Below are positions 42,701-49,536 of a stretch of 64,000 bases of DNA, piece after piece; position 1 is the stretch's first letter; each line of letters starts with the position of its first letter. This DNA comes from Hippasteria phrygiana (lineage: Eukaryota > Echinodermata > Asteroidea > Valvatida > Goniasteridae). The translations under genes were made by a program, and so were the position numbers. The notes beneath the pieces were generated by a model. It ran no database searches, had not been told where the DNA came from, and saw only the letters and a list, made by a program, of their open reading frames with translations. The DNA is taken from contig JAZGUH010000084.1 in the NCBI GenBank assembly GCA_037893225.1, positions 744,001-808,000 of the forward strand, given 5' to 3'.

Positions 42701-44374
42701 CAGGGGAGGGAGTTCGAAGCCGGACTGTTCCAGGGAGTCTGTAGGCTGCTCGGCATTCAAAAGACCCGTACTACGCCGTTCCACCCCCAGTCAGACGGGA
42801 TGGTGGAGCGGTTTAACCGCACGGTCAAGACGATGCTGAGCCTGTTCGTCGACGAGAACCAGGACGACTGGGACGAACACCTGCCGTATGTCATGATGGC
42901 GTACCGTTCCTCTCAACACGACAGCACCAAACTCACGCCGAACCTGCTCATGCTCGGCCGGGAAGTCAGGCTCCCCCTGGACCTCGTGGTGGGGCTCCCG
43001 GAAGAGCGATCGGCACGCGTGGTAGTACCCGACTACGTGGATGGGCTGAGGAGGAAGATGGAGCGTGCCCACGAGTTCGCCCGGCGTCACCTACAGAGCA
43101 GCCAGACCTACCAGAAACGACAGTACGACCGTCGGGCCGAAGGGGCTGGGTATGAGCTAGGCCAACCGGTGTGGCTGTACACCCCCGCCAAGAAAGTGGG
43201 TCGCACGCCCAAGCTGCAGTGTTGGTGGGACGGACCGTTCGTGGTGACGAAGAGAATGGACGACGTCACTTACCGGGTCCAGAAGTCCCCTCGAGCTAAA
43301 GCCAAGGTGATCCATTACAACCGGCTGAAACCATACCTGGGCGACGCCGATGTGGGCTGGTGGGAGCGTACCACTCGGGGATCTCGGGCGGAAGAAGGCA
43401 GTACCACCACGGAGGGACCGCCGGGGACACCGGACCGATCGGGGGTCCCATTAGCGGACCCGGCGAACGAAGCTGCCCCGGACGACCAGGCGAACAGCGG
43501 GGAAGGTCAAGACCCCGGGATGGCCCCGACTCCCTACGGGGAGGGGACACCACCACCGGCCGAGATGACGGCGACGACCCCCGACGAGCCGAGCGGGACG
43601 GAACCGGAGTCCGGCGAAGTGGCCGGCGAGGCGGCGGGGGAAGGCGAGCCGGCACCTCCTACGCCATCGGAACCGGCTACCGGCAGAGTCACTAGGGCCG
43701 GACGGAGAATTATCCGTCCCAGTCGATATTGCCTCCACCTAACTGACCTTCCTTCTTTTCCCCCCTGCAGGATGGATCAGGTGAGATGTCCCCACTGCGA
43801 CAGGACGTTCAACCAGCGCCATAATCTCCGGAGGCACCTCCGGACGGCGTGCAGGGTACTCCACCCCGAATGTCCCTACGCTTGTGCCCGGGGGTGCGGA
43901 AGGACCTTCTATAGGAGGGACGTCCGGGAGCGACATCACCACTATTGTGCGGGGAGTTTTGTGGGATCGGTGGGTGCGGAGGTCGACGAACTCGACGTCC
44001 ACGCCAGCGACGAGGAGATGGACGCCGCTCCACCCCCTCCGCCGCCGACGTCCCACCGGGGGAGCCGTAACCACCCGGAACAGCCCCCCCACGCTACCAC
44101 ACCACGCGCGGGGCGGTCGCCCTCACCGCCACGCCTCACTCGGCAAGGGAGTCACCAGGTCCCGGAGTCTCCCAGCCGGTCGGGGGACCGCGGCCCCTCG
44201 GAACGCTTCTCCCGACCACCCCATTCGGAACATTCCTCGGAGGGACGACCATCTGGGTCGGGGAGCCGTGTCCGTGCGGAACGCTCCCCGGCGGGGCCCC
44301 CCCACGAGGCCGTTGGAACCGGCGCCGGGGCGGGAGGGGTCGACCGGTCCGAGCGGAGGGCGGGGTGCCGATGA
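36782..44374 (+). CDS. Gypsy gag-pol polyprotein with C-terminal zinc-finger extension
   Basis: The first in-frame ATG after the LTR is at 36782, giving 2,530 residues without a stop or frameshift. In order: five degenerate repeats of about 50 residues (about 123-372); 28 units of EPLRVGVNG (394-658); a gag capsid-like region (about 730-895); a CCHC knuckle from Cys935; aspartic protease with DTGA at 1001; reverse transcriptase with YLDD at 1436-1439; RNase H with the DTDAS motif (first Asp 1584); integrase HHCC (His1843, His1850, Cys1881, Cys1884) and the D1913-D1973-E2009 catalytic triad with D-x35-E spacing; and a GPF module near 2150. A Pro/Glu/Gly-rich linker then leads to two C2HC fingers (2336-2389) and a low-complexity tail. 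Gag and pol share one frame, so pol needs no frameshift. All catalytic motifs inspected are intact. Confidence 0.95.
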   Translation: MNPPGRDSLVSDSPHGADTDGDIAPHDAGQSGDRNGGPFVTLSELESFLRDNQGSLPRDKRETGGSSGSESLMWEDGEKMKPEMIDQGGRICYIPCRICIDSPQTSYESLSGPSHAAGVGVTDAPFHPERCRVALAGVAGTVLHCGTTHDPYSGVSNAGPREGPPGAAHGDGADAAFHTERRRAAFAGAAGAEPRVETACEFHAGAPGGGSRGGPPCAVHGGGANAAFHTERRRAAFAGAAGAEPRLGTACEFHTGAPDGGPRGGPPCAVHGGEANAAFHSERRRAAFAGAEPCMEGAFGFCTSTPSGGHREGPRRAGYGGGADTPLHTERGHAASADAAGGRPETPHIFYTGVSTGSHEELTTRAGPGATGIPQPTRPMTVTVEPPQRYRCGQPLRVGVNGEPLRVGVNGEPLRVGVNGEPLRVGVNGEPLRVGVYGGEPLRVGVNGVEPLRVGVYGGEPLRVGVNGEPLRVGVYGGEPLRVGVNGEPLRVGVNGEPLRVGVNGEPLRVGVYGGEPLRVGVNGVEPLCVGVNGEPLRVGVNGEPLRVGVNGVEPLRVGVYGGEPLRVGVNGEPLRVGVNGEPLRVGVNGEPLRVGVNGAEPLRVGVNGEPLRVGVNGAEPLRVGVYGGEPLRVGVNGAEAIRTGVYGGEPLRVEVNGVRQPSREGRPGIAGWHHTEPPCGTEAPSTTKGAQTTPGTCGAAGRAGDMPTPPPGMRRGTAGPSDPGGRRPMMFPDRFDGGSSWSDYLIHFESVAAVNHWSEAEKAMFLASHLRGTAQEALADMAPEGRTEYASILETFEQRFGVAAQIPLHRAQLSMRLRGRDESLGSLGQSIRRLIYKSYPKLPTQAREDLAVEAFRNALGNEQLQRHIFSRRAATLTEAVALAAEMEAFLEAQARQKGRSGTKDVRLVTQPPAEEPGPAAGTGDVQAARPRVECYGCHEFGHIRRYCPKRKSASDRQRGPTGTTPRRQAPSGEPAAPARVTSANYITGKVAGISVRLLLDTGAAVSLLSERVYGTLDETERPRLLRSAPALRMADGSSMPARGVADFKLQVGGQLLNHACTVADIEPDVILGIDFLSRYRCEWRWGDGVVVVDGEAVPLEGSRRRPMVARVQVMENMVVPAGHEAIIAGGVAAGPRMGVGMVYPNLGATDSCQIAVATGLVDTGNGTVPIRVFNPTTDPVTVYKGSRLALFSPMDDFDVMELGDGRPRTATGHSFSPPASVRTEVPAHLGDLLDRGAVNLGPAEHARLAELLTEFSEAFTGPDGKLGRTNLAQHAIDTGAANHIRQPPRRLPMHKRREAEKQVEQMLQEGVVEPSNSPWSSLVVLVRKKDGSIRFCVDYRKVNEVTLKDAYPIPRIEDNLDALDGAKWFSTLDLASGYWQVGLDKGDREKTAFGMQNGLYQFTVMPFGLCNAPATFERLMERVLRGLQWQIAVVYLDDVIVWGSDFEEHYQRLATVLGRFRATGLKLKPKKCDLFKTEVSFLGHKVSAEGVSTDPEKVTVIRKWPQPANLTQVRSFLGLASYYRRFIADFAEIARPLHALTNKSQKTFAWSSSCQSAFEHLKDALATTPVLRYPNTERRYILDTDASHCTIGAVLSQEGDDGERVIAYGSRALSKAERNYCTTRRELLAAVHFIHYFKHYLLGKRFLLRTDHSSLRWLFNFREPEGQVARWIQRLGCYEFDIEHRAGKKHINADAVSRIPCGQCGRSREQGQECYTGEGQSSTGEAQVDGLVGAVGESGRKRATASEQLLETWDPEELAREQRSDPELGKLMQWLEEAVPRPGWTDVSALDEGTKFWWAKWQRLRLARGVLQLRWEQPGGGPPTWKVVVPKGKVEDVMRLVHDNRTSGHLGVARTVARLKQASVYWRGMQRQAEEWCRKCHKCGSKKSPPRPRKAPLQQYLVGAPMERLAIDLTGRLPKTRAGNTGIMVVADYFTKWVEAFPIPDKTSETVARVLVEQVVTRFGTPLEIHTDQGREFEAGLFQGVCRLLGIQKTRTTPFHPQSDGMVERFNRTVKTMLSLFVDENQDDWDEHLPYVMMAYRSSQHDSTKLTPNLLMLGREVRLPLDLVVGLPEERSARVVVPDYVDGLRRKMERAHEFARRHLQSSQTYQKRQYDRRAEGAGYELGQPVWLYTPAKKVGRTPKLQCWWDGPFVVTKRMDDVTYRVQKSPRAKAKVIHYNRLKPYLGDADVGWWERTTRGSRAEEGSTTTEGPPGTPDRSGVPLADPANEAAPDDQANSGEGQDPGMAPTPYGEGTPPPAEMTATTPDEPSGTEPESGEVAGEAAGEGEPAPPTPSEPATGRVTRAGRRIIRPSRYCLHLTDLPSFPPCRMDQVRCPHCDRTFNQRHNLRRHLRTACRVLHPECPYACARGCGRTFYRRDVRERHHHYCAGSFVGSVGAEVDELDVHASDEEMDAAPPPPPPTSHRGSRNHPEQPPHATTPRAGRSPSPPRLTRQGSHQVPESPSRSGDRGPSERFSRPPHSEHSSEGRPSGSGSRVRAERSPAGPPHEAVGTGAGAGGVDRSERRAGCR
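37149..37900 (+). repeat. Five diverged about 150-bp coding repeats in gag N-terminus
   Basis: Each unit encodes a block like AAFHTERRRAAFAGAAGAEP followed by a Gly/Pro-rich stretch. Units 2 and 3 are nearly identical; 1, 4 and 5 are diverged. GC-rich; antisense frames are open by composition. Confidence 0.85.
37961..38757 (+). repeat. 28-unit coding minisatellite (27/30 bp) in gag
   Basis: The unit is GAGCCACTCCGCGTGGGAGT plus CAATGG or CTATGGGG, 27 or 30 bp. All length changes are multiples of three, so the frame is kept. A few units vary (LCVG, EAIRTG, RVEV). No stop appears in several other frames over most of the tract. Confidence 0.95.
43747..43771 (+). promoter_or_regulatory. Candidate 3' splice site before the zinc-finger segment
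   Basis: A pyrimidine tract of about 18 bases (CCTTCCTTCTTTTCCCCCC) runs into TGCAG/G, with AG at 43769-43770 and an ATG two bases later (43772). A CTAAC-like branch site lies at about 43738-43743 (CCTAACTG). This is a near-ideal animal acceptor inside an otherwise GC-rich frame. Confidence 0.6.
43772..44374 (+). CDS. Candidate spliced ORF3: double C2HC zinc-finger protein (overlaps the pol 3' end in frame)
   Basis: If the subgenomic mRNA exists, translation from the ATG at 43772 gives 200 residues, identical to the C-terminus of the polyprotein. Finger 1 is C-x2-C-x12-H-x4-C (CPHC..RTFNQRHNLRRH..C) and finger 2 is C-x3-C-x12-H-x3-C (CARGC..RTFYRRDVRERH..C). The remainder is an acidic patch, a poly-Pro run and Ser/Arg/Pro-rich low complexity. 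It could bind nucleic acid; nothing resembles an envelope protein and I see no signal peptide or membrane segment. Its presence as a separate product is inferred only from the splice-site pair. Confidence 0.55.
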   Translation: MDQVRCPHCDRTFNQRHNLRRHLRTACRVLHPECPYACARGCGRTFYRRDVRERHHHYCAGSFVGSVGAEVDELDVHASDEEMDAAPPPPPPTSHRGSRNHPEQPPHATTPRAGRSPSPPRLTRQGSHQVPESPSRSGDRGPSERFSRPPHSEHSSEGRPSGSGSRVRAERSPAGPPHEAVGTGAGAGGVDRSERRAGCR

Positions 44375-44862
44375 GACCCTCTGCGCCCCCCGATGCCCCC
44401 TTGCCACAGTGGGACGGACGCCCTCTTCTTCTTCCGGCCGGTACCAGCGTGCACTTCCCGGACGGGAGACGACTCCAGCTGAGCAGAGCCGCGGCCGTCC
44501 GGACGCCTAGCATCACACTGGACTCCGCCACCCACATGGAAACGGCCCTCTGCGAACACCTCAGGGAGGAGTGGCGGTTAGAGCACACGCCCCACGGGGT
44601 GGATGCCCGTGGCCACCGGCTGGGGCGGAGACGAGTGATCCATACCTACGAGGCCCCCGTCCACCTTCTCCAGACGTACCAGGGGCAGCAGTATGGCCAA
44701 TACTTCGTAGATCCCTCCGTGTCCGCCCAGCCCTCTCTGGGGGGACTGCTACCACCCGGAGCGCCGCCACCCCCGCGCTACCCCAACAACGTACCACGTC
44801 GCTTCTGGGAGGAACTGTTCCGGCAGACGGAAGTCCAACGGCAGCCTCCACCTACCAGCTGA
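44371..44862 (+). CDS. Gypsy ORF4, unknown protein, ATGA overlap with the upstream frame
   Basis: ATG at 44371 overlaps the TGA at 44372-44374 that ends the preceding frame, in the arrangement used for termination-reinitiation. It encodes 163 residues and stops at 44860-44862. Visible features: a Pro-rich N-terminus, an LCEHLREEWRLEH helix-like stretch, a YQGQQYGQYF aromatic/Gln segment, and a Pro-rich segment before FWEELFRQ. No signal peptide, membrane segment or known domain is recognised. The open frame inside a young element with matching composition suggests it is real. Confidence 0.6.
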   Translation: MRPSAPPDAPLPQWDGRPLLLPAGTSVHFPDGRRLQLSRAAAVRTPSITLDSATHMETALCEHLREEWRLEHTPHGVDARGHRLGRRRVIHTYEAPVHLLQTYQGQQYGQYFVDPSVSAQPSLGGLLPPGAPPPPRYPNNVPRRFWEELFRQTEVQRQPPPTS

Positions 44863-45026
44863 ACTGGATGTTGTTTTCCCTTCCCCCCCTGGACTTTTGT
44901 GTAACCCCCTTTTTTTTTTTTTTTTTTGTGTTTTGGTGGTCACTGCGGGCGCCGTCCGGCTCGGGCCTTCCTGGGCGTCCGGTCATCGGTGCTGGTTGTC
45001 TTGTTCGGGGACGAACAAAGGTCTTC

Positions 45027-45037
45027 GCGGGGGGCAA
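45027..45037 (+). promoter_or_regulatory. Polypurine tract
   Basis: GCGGGGGGCAA directly before the 3' LTR, the expected position of the plus-strand primer. A T18-type run at about 44911-44928 precedes it by 100 bp. Confidence 0.6.
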
Positions 45038-45388
45038 TGTAGCGCCGGTGCCGGTCGGTTGGCGGAGGGCGCTAGCACGGCACCACTAGCGGAACCGTTG
45101 CGGTGGAGCCCCAGCTGACCGGCCGGTAGAGGGCACCAGCACGGTCCCACAGCGGAGCTGTTGCAACGGAGCCCCTGCTGGTCGGCTGGGGAGGCCCGTT
45201 GCGTGCGGCGCACGCGCGGTGACCCGTTTCCCTAGTAACAAGCATTGTGCGATCCTCCACCATTTTGTGTGAGGCCTTGTGTATTTTGCTACCTGAATAA
45301 ACGGCCTAGAGCCCTTCAGAACTTGAGCAAAGTGTGCCGGAGTGTTCTTTCAGGGTGTACGAGAGTCCCGCGCACGGTCGACGCTACA
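45038..45388 (+). repeat. Gypsy 3' LTR
   Basis: 351 bp, TGTAGCG..GCTACA, followed by the ATAC target duplication. About 99% identical to the 5' LTR. Confidence 0.95.
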
Positions 45389-45627
45389 ATACTTTAGGTT
45401 GATAAATTCATTTTGGAATACTAAAAACAACCTTGACTCGAAATGGATCAAATATAAAGAGGTGTCCGTAAACTACACAATCCCGGACCCTTATTCCTCC
45501 ATGGCCGATTCAAGTGCAAGGTGACATCAACAGGAGAGGGCGTTTGAGCGTTCTATTAGCCCAGCTCTCGCGGCTGACCCGTCTGCCTTCACCCGAGTCG
45601 ATCCGGGTAAGCTACTCGAATGCACCC

Positions 45628-46973
45628 TTTGATGATTGAGTGTATCATGACAGCAGTCAAGATACTTGCAAAGTTCTACAAAATACTACAATACAGTTAA
45701 GTTAGTTAAAATTATATTTGTGCCAATGCATTGGATCGCTAAGATACAAATTTGATCATTTCTGAAAACCAGTAGTTCATGCTTTGTTTCCGCCTAACAT
45801 ACATTGTACATTTTCCCTCCAACCCCAGCAACAAACAGTAGTATATATATATATATATGTATGTATATTACTACTTTATTTAGGGTGAAGTATCAAATAC
45901 TAAAAATTACCACAAGCATTGTACACAAATAGGCGAGAGTACTGCATTTTACTATCAGTAGTGTAGCTTTATGTGAGGTTAGTGTATAATTTTATGTGTA
46001 TATTGTTCTATGTATTTCATGTATTATGCACAAGGGGCCACCAGTAAAACAACAGGGGTTTAACATGCATTAAGTATGGTTGCTAAATGCAAATGTAACC
46101 CAAGGTATGCTGTAGTAATGCATGGATACCACTAAAATATTTTATTGGAACAGTTGTACTGCCGTGACCACTGAAATTAACGCATACAGTATGTATATCA
46201 CTCACCAAAATTGCGCCTATCAACTGCTTTCCCCCACCCCTCCCTCCTCACCCTCACCCCTCACCCCTCCCTCCTCACCCCCACCCGGGCTGCCTCACCC
46301 AAGATGTGGGGATTGTCACTTTCGAATTGGATATATATTAAACCATTATTGAATTGAATTGAATTGCCTTTATCTTGTAAAGTATGCTGTAGTCAGAGGA
46401 ATGGTTTAATAAAAGTAATCCTGTAACGCAGCTTCTACAGAGCTGAATCAGAAAAAAAAAACATCTTTTTCCACCTGAACATACATATCTGTGACAATTT
46501 CCACATGCTGATTTGTTATGACACCTGTTTCTTTGTTCAACAATTTGTTAACCATTACAATCAAACTGGGATACATCATGTGTTTACACAGTTCAACAGA
46601 CATGTATACATTTGTACATTCAGTATTTACAATGCAGGACTCTGTGTATATGTACATGTACATCCACTGATTAGTGAGAAAATATTAGATTAGTGAGAAA
46701 ATATCTCATCTGGGAGAATAAGTACACTCTACATGTATACATAATTCAGTCAAGAGGTTTTCTGTGAATAGACCTGTGAATAGACCATTTCGAAAAATTT
46801 CAGTTTTTCAGTAACACATTGTTGGTATACATACATGTATGTACATGTATTGAGAGTCCATCGGTAAATCATTAACCCCTTGAATATGGACGGCGGCCAC
46901 AGACAAGACCACAAATGTCTTTTGAGAAAGAACTTGCTTAAGTTTGAAACATTAGTCAAGCTAAATAAATACA
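45628..46973. other. Non-coding stretch with simple repeats
   Basis: TATATATATATATATGTATGTATATTA near 45842, a C/T-rich CCCTCCCTCCTCACCC tract at 46230-46290, (GAATT)n near 46350, and several GTACATGTAC palindromes (46640-46660, 46825-46850). No gene recognised. Confidence 0.45.
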
Positions 46974-47172
46974 CCATTGGTTGCGGTTCCTGTCATGCGC
47001 AAGCTGGGCGTCATTGCCAATTGGAATTCCTAGTTGGCTGAGGCACAGGTGCATTCGCATTATACAAACACACGTGACCGCAGTTACTGCCACACATACT
47101 TGGACAGGCGGCAGCCTTTTTCAAGTATTGACTAAACATTTAACCGCTACGGGAAAGTTTTGCTAAACGTTT
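46974..47172 (+). repeat. Dispersed repeat, uninterrupted copy (empty site for two insertions)
   Basis: Read on the minus strand it aligns with the flanks at 25.81-25.86, 26.76-26.86 and 28.55-28.61 kb: GCTAAACG..CGTAGCGGTTAAATG, GGTCACGTG, AATGCACCTGTGCCTCAGCCAAC and CCAATTGGCAATGAC..GCTTGCGCA..CGCAACCAATGG. It lacks both the Harbinger-like and the ISL2EU-like insertion. Its own class is unknown. Confidence 0.8.
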
Positions 47173-47194
47173 ATCAAATTAAACATAGATTCCC

Positions 47195-47525
47195 ATCCTT
47201 AAATCCCGCTCCTGCCAGTTTTCTTTGTTCACTTTGAAAATGTATTCAAATTTACCTAGTCAATTTCCCTTGTGGTTTGTCGCTTCCCAGGTTGTATTGT
47301 AAAATTAGGTGCGATCCCTGGCTATACGGCATTCTGGGTTTATGACTTCTGACTAGCACCCAGCGAACAAAGATACTGACAATTTGGAAGACCACCAACA
47401 TAGGGCAATCTAGATAGCTCAGTTGATAGAGCACTGGTACGGTATTCCGGAGGTTGAAGGTCCGAATCCCGCTCCTGCAAGTTTTCTTTGTTCACTTTGA
47501 AAATGTATTTAAATTTACCTAGTCA
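47195..47525 (+). repeat. tRNA-like dispersed repeat (SINE), copies 2 and partial 3
   Basis: A 3' fragment at 47202-47270 (CCGCTCCTGCCAGTTTTCTTT) is followed by a fuller copy at 47309-47525 with TAGCTCAGTTGATAGAGC and GGTCCGAATCCC, a degraded B box. It shares the upstream TGGCTATACGGCATTCTGGG with copy 1 at 24.85 kb. Confidence 0.75.
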
Positions 47526-47810
47526 GTTTCGCTTGTGGTTTGTAAAATTTAGATTTGCTCGAGTGACTTTTTGAATGTGACAGATAATACTGCAGTAATA
47601 AAAGCATTATTTTTGTAATCTTAATTTTCTATTGAAATGTGTAGGCCTACTTAATTAATCTTGATGACTAACTTGAGGTTAACTGACAAAGTACATGTTT
47701 CTCTGTTGTAACAGTTTCTCTGTTGTCCGATTGCCCAGGGCAATAACAAATTCTGTCCGGCAACCAAAAGTTTAGTCAACCATCTAAATTTCAAAATTTC
47801 CGAAAGTAAA

Positions 47811-48058
47811 TTAACCCTAACCTACCTAAATCCATCAAAATCCTTTCCCTGTTTTGGAGGATTTCGGCGGATTCAGGATACCTTCATATTGAAACCTGGG
47901 GGATTTTGATGGATTGAGGATTGTAAGCCTAGCGGTACTGCAGGATTTTGATGGATTCAGGATACCTCCACATTGAGCAATCACCAAAACCAACTTTTTG
48001 TGCATGACAAAATAGGTTGGCAGATTTTGGCAGATTTAGGATACTTTCTTGTAAAGTT
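47811..48058 (-). repeat. Word-repeat element Y (GGATTTTGATGGATTCAGGATA)
   Basis: Starts TTAACCCTAACC. Variants of GGATTTTGATGGATTCAGG occur near 47859, 47905, 47943 and 48023, and inverted as AATCCATCAAAATCC near 47830. Compare elements X (55.5 kb) and Z (23.9 kb). Confidence 0.7.
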
Positions 48059-48071
48059 ACCCAAGGGGTTA

Positions 48072-48260
48072 AGGCTGGTTTATAGTCGGTTTATAGTCGG
48101 TCGGCGATGGTCGCCGCGACAGAAAATTGACGCGCGATCCTCTCAAGCACATAATATAGAACGTAAAGTTATTGTTTAAACGTTCTATATCTATGTGCGT
48201 GACAGGATCGCGCGTAAATTTTGTCGTGGCGACCATCGCCGATCGACTATAAACCAGCCT
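48072..48260. mobile_element. Palindromic Harbinger-like MITE (189 bp), TSD TTA
   Basis: Ends AGGCTGGTTTATAGTCGG and its complement, flanked by TTA (48069-48071 and 48261-48263). The two halves pair almost throughout (GGCGATGGTCGCC, CGCGCGATCCT, AGAACGT / ACGTTCT), so the element is one long hairpin with a short loop near 48160-48170. Confidence 0.85.
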
Positions 48261-48372
48261 TTAGGTAAAACAAAAACTGATTGAAATCAGTGATTTTTTT
48301 GAAAATAATCCTGTTTTTTAAATCTTGATTTAAAATCACACAACCCCGACAGAAGGAGACATTGATACTTAC

Positions 48373-48486
48373 TGCATTTATCTTCATCGTTCCCGTGAAG
48401 ACAATCATCTACAAAGTTGCAGACTTTTGATTGGTTAATGCAGCTGCCATCCAAACACTGGAACTGTCCACTGAGACAAACGGCTC
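48373..48486 (-). CDS. LDL-receptor class A exon of a MAM/LDLa (MALRD1-like) host gene
   Basis: This 114-bp minus-strand exon sits between a GATCGTAG acceptor and a GTAAGTAT donor. It encodes one complete LDLa module with six Cys: AVCLSGQFQCLDGSCI, a VCNFVDDC segment, and the calcium-binding HGNDEDKC ending. LDLa modules are extracellular ligand-binding repeats. Phase 1-1 is usual for LDLa exons. Joined to the MAM exon at 20588-20731 it keeps frame and gives a typical LDLa-then-MAM order. The intron between them would be 27,641 bp and would hold the Gypsy and both Harbinger-like elements at 25.9 and 48.1 kb. Upstream exons should lie above 48.5 kb; none was recognised with confidence. Confidence 0.88.
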
Positions 48487-48717
48487 CTACGATCAGACAA
48501 GAAGAAAAGTTAAAACCATTGTAAGATGCAATAAAATCAGTACAGGGACATACATGTACATGTAAAACAGGCGGTTTTATCAGTAGTGCTACTATTTTTT
48601 TTGGCGTACTGGTATACCCCGTCTGGTAACCTCATTCTTGATTTTTGACTACACACAGGCAGTCTCCTCATGGAACAATTCATTACTGATAAAGAGTTTT
48701 AGGGAGTTCGCCACTTA

Positions 48718-48935
48718 ACCCTTTGCGTACGGAAGATGCCATATGGCTAAAAAAACAAAACAGTGCCATCAGGCCGGATGACGCCATTGGCCGCTGTTTG
48801 TGCAGTTTCAATCCATTGTTGGATTACATGTTATGCTTGACTGCACAAACACGTTGTGGCTGTTCGCTTGGCTGCCAGAGCCGCCGCAACACCCTGACGT
48901 CTCCTGCAAAATACCGTGCTTATAAGGGGTTAAAG
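48718..48935. mobile_element. TTAACCC-end MITE, copy 2 (inverted)
   Basis: Reverse complement of 25099-25318: TTAACCCTTTGCGTACGG at one end and CCGTGCTTATAAGGGGTTAA at the other. Confidence 0.75.
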
Positions 48936-49536
48936 CTGTGAAGTCCGTGCTCTTGCTGATAATTTCAATTCTATGGATTTCTACCTACAAACAAATAACA
49001 ACAGAAAACTGTATTTTTGAACAAACAAACAAAGCGCTCACTACACTCTGCAATCTATTGAGTCTGAACTTTACACGTGATGGTTGCCTTATCACTGTAA
49101 GAATAGGAGCATCCCATTCCTGTTGTAAAAATTGTTAACTTTAAACTAACAATTGTTAATTGATAAAAATAGTTAGTTGTTAATTTTTAGTTTTGATTAA
49201 AATATTTTTATTTATTTTATTTTATTTAATTTTATTTTTGATATAACATTTTTATATGATACATTGTACCTGTAAGTGACGGGTCTCTGCTATTGGATAT
49301 CGAAATAAATAAATAAATAAATAAAAATTGAAGCGTACTGTGTTTACTTATCTTCAATCAACTTTTTTATGAAATGTCTCATTGGAAAGCTCGTAACGAA
49401 TTTTAAGCAATTTAATTCACAAATATATTTTTGGGGGTACCATGCCAAAAAAGCACGGATGCAACATCTTTAATTTTTGAACTTAAATGTAAGTATATTG
49501 TACAGTAAATTTCCATTCGAAAGCCATGCAAAGCAC
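48936..49536. other. AT-rich non-coding stretch
   Basis: Includes a TTTATTTATTTTATTTTATTTAATTTTATTTTT tract near 49208 and (AAAT)n near 49305-49323. No gene seen. Confidence 0.45.

Larger units (their letters stand above)
36369..45388 (+). mobile_element. Ty3/Gypsy LTR retrotransposon, near-intact (9,020 bp)
   Basis: 351-bp LTRs (36369-36719 and 45038-45388) start TGTAGCG and end GCTACA, flanked by ATAC (36365-36368 and 45389-45392). One long frame runs from gag through integrase in the protease-RT-RNaseH-integrase order that defines Ty3/Gypsy. I saw three LTR differences in 351 bp, so insertion was recent. GC content is much higher than in the host sequence. Two extra coding segments lie between integrase and the 3' LTR. 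It lies antisense to the proposed host gene. Confidence 0.96.
35819..45627. mobile_element. TIR element interrupted by the Gypsy retrotransposon
   Basis: GGGTGCGTTCGAGTAGCT..ACCCGGGTCGACTCGGGT at 35819 is inverted at 45591-45627 (ACCCGAGTCGATCCGGGT..AGCTACTCGAATGCACCC). Without the 9,020-bp Gypsy and one ATAC the host element would be about 785 bp. No TSD or transposase could be identified. Confidence 0.75.

Noticed and set aside
44371..44862. Envelope glycoprotein in the Gypsy 3' frame
   Set aside because: No signal peptide, membrane segment, Cys-rich ectodomain or cleavage site; position alone is not enough.
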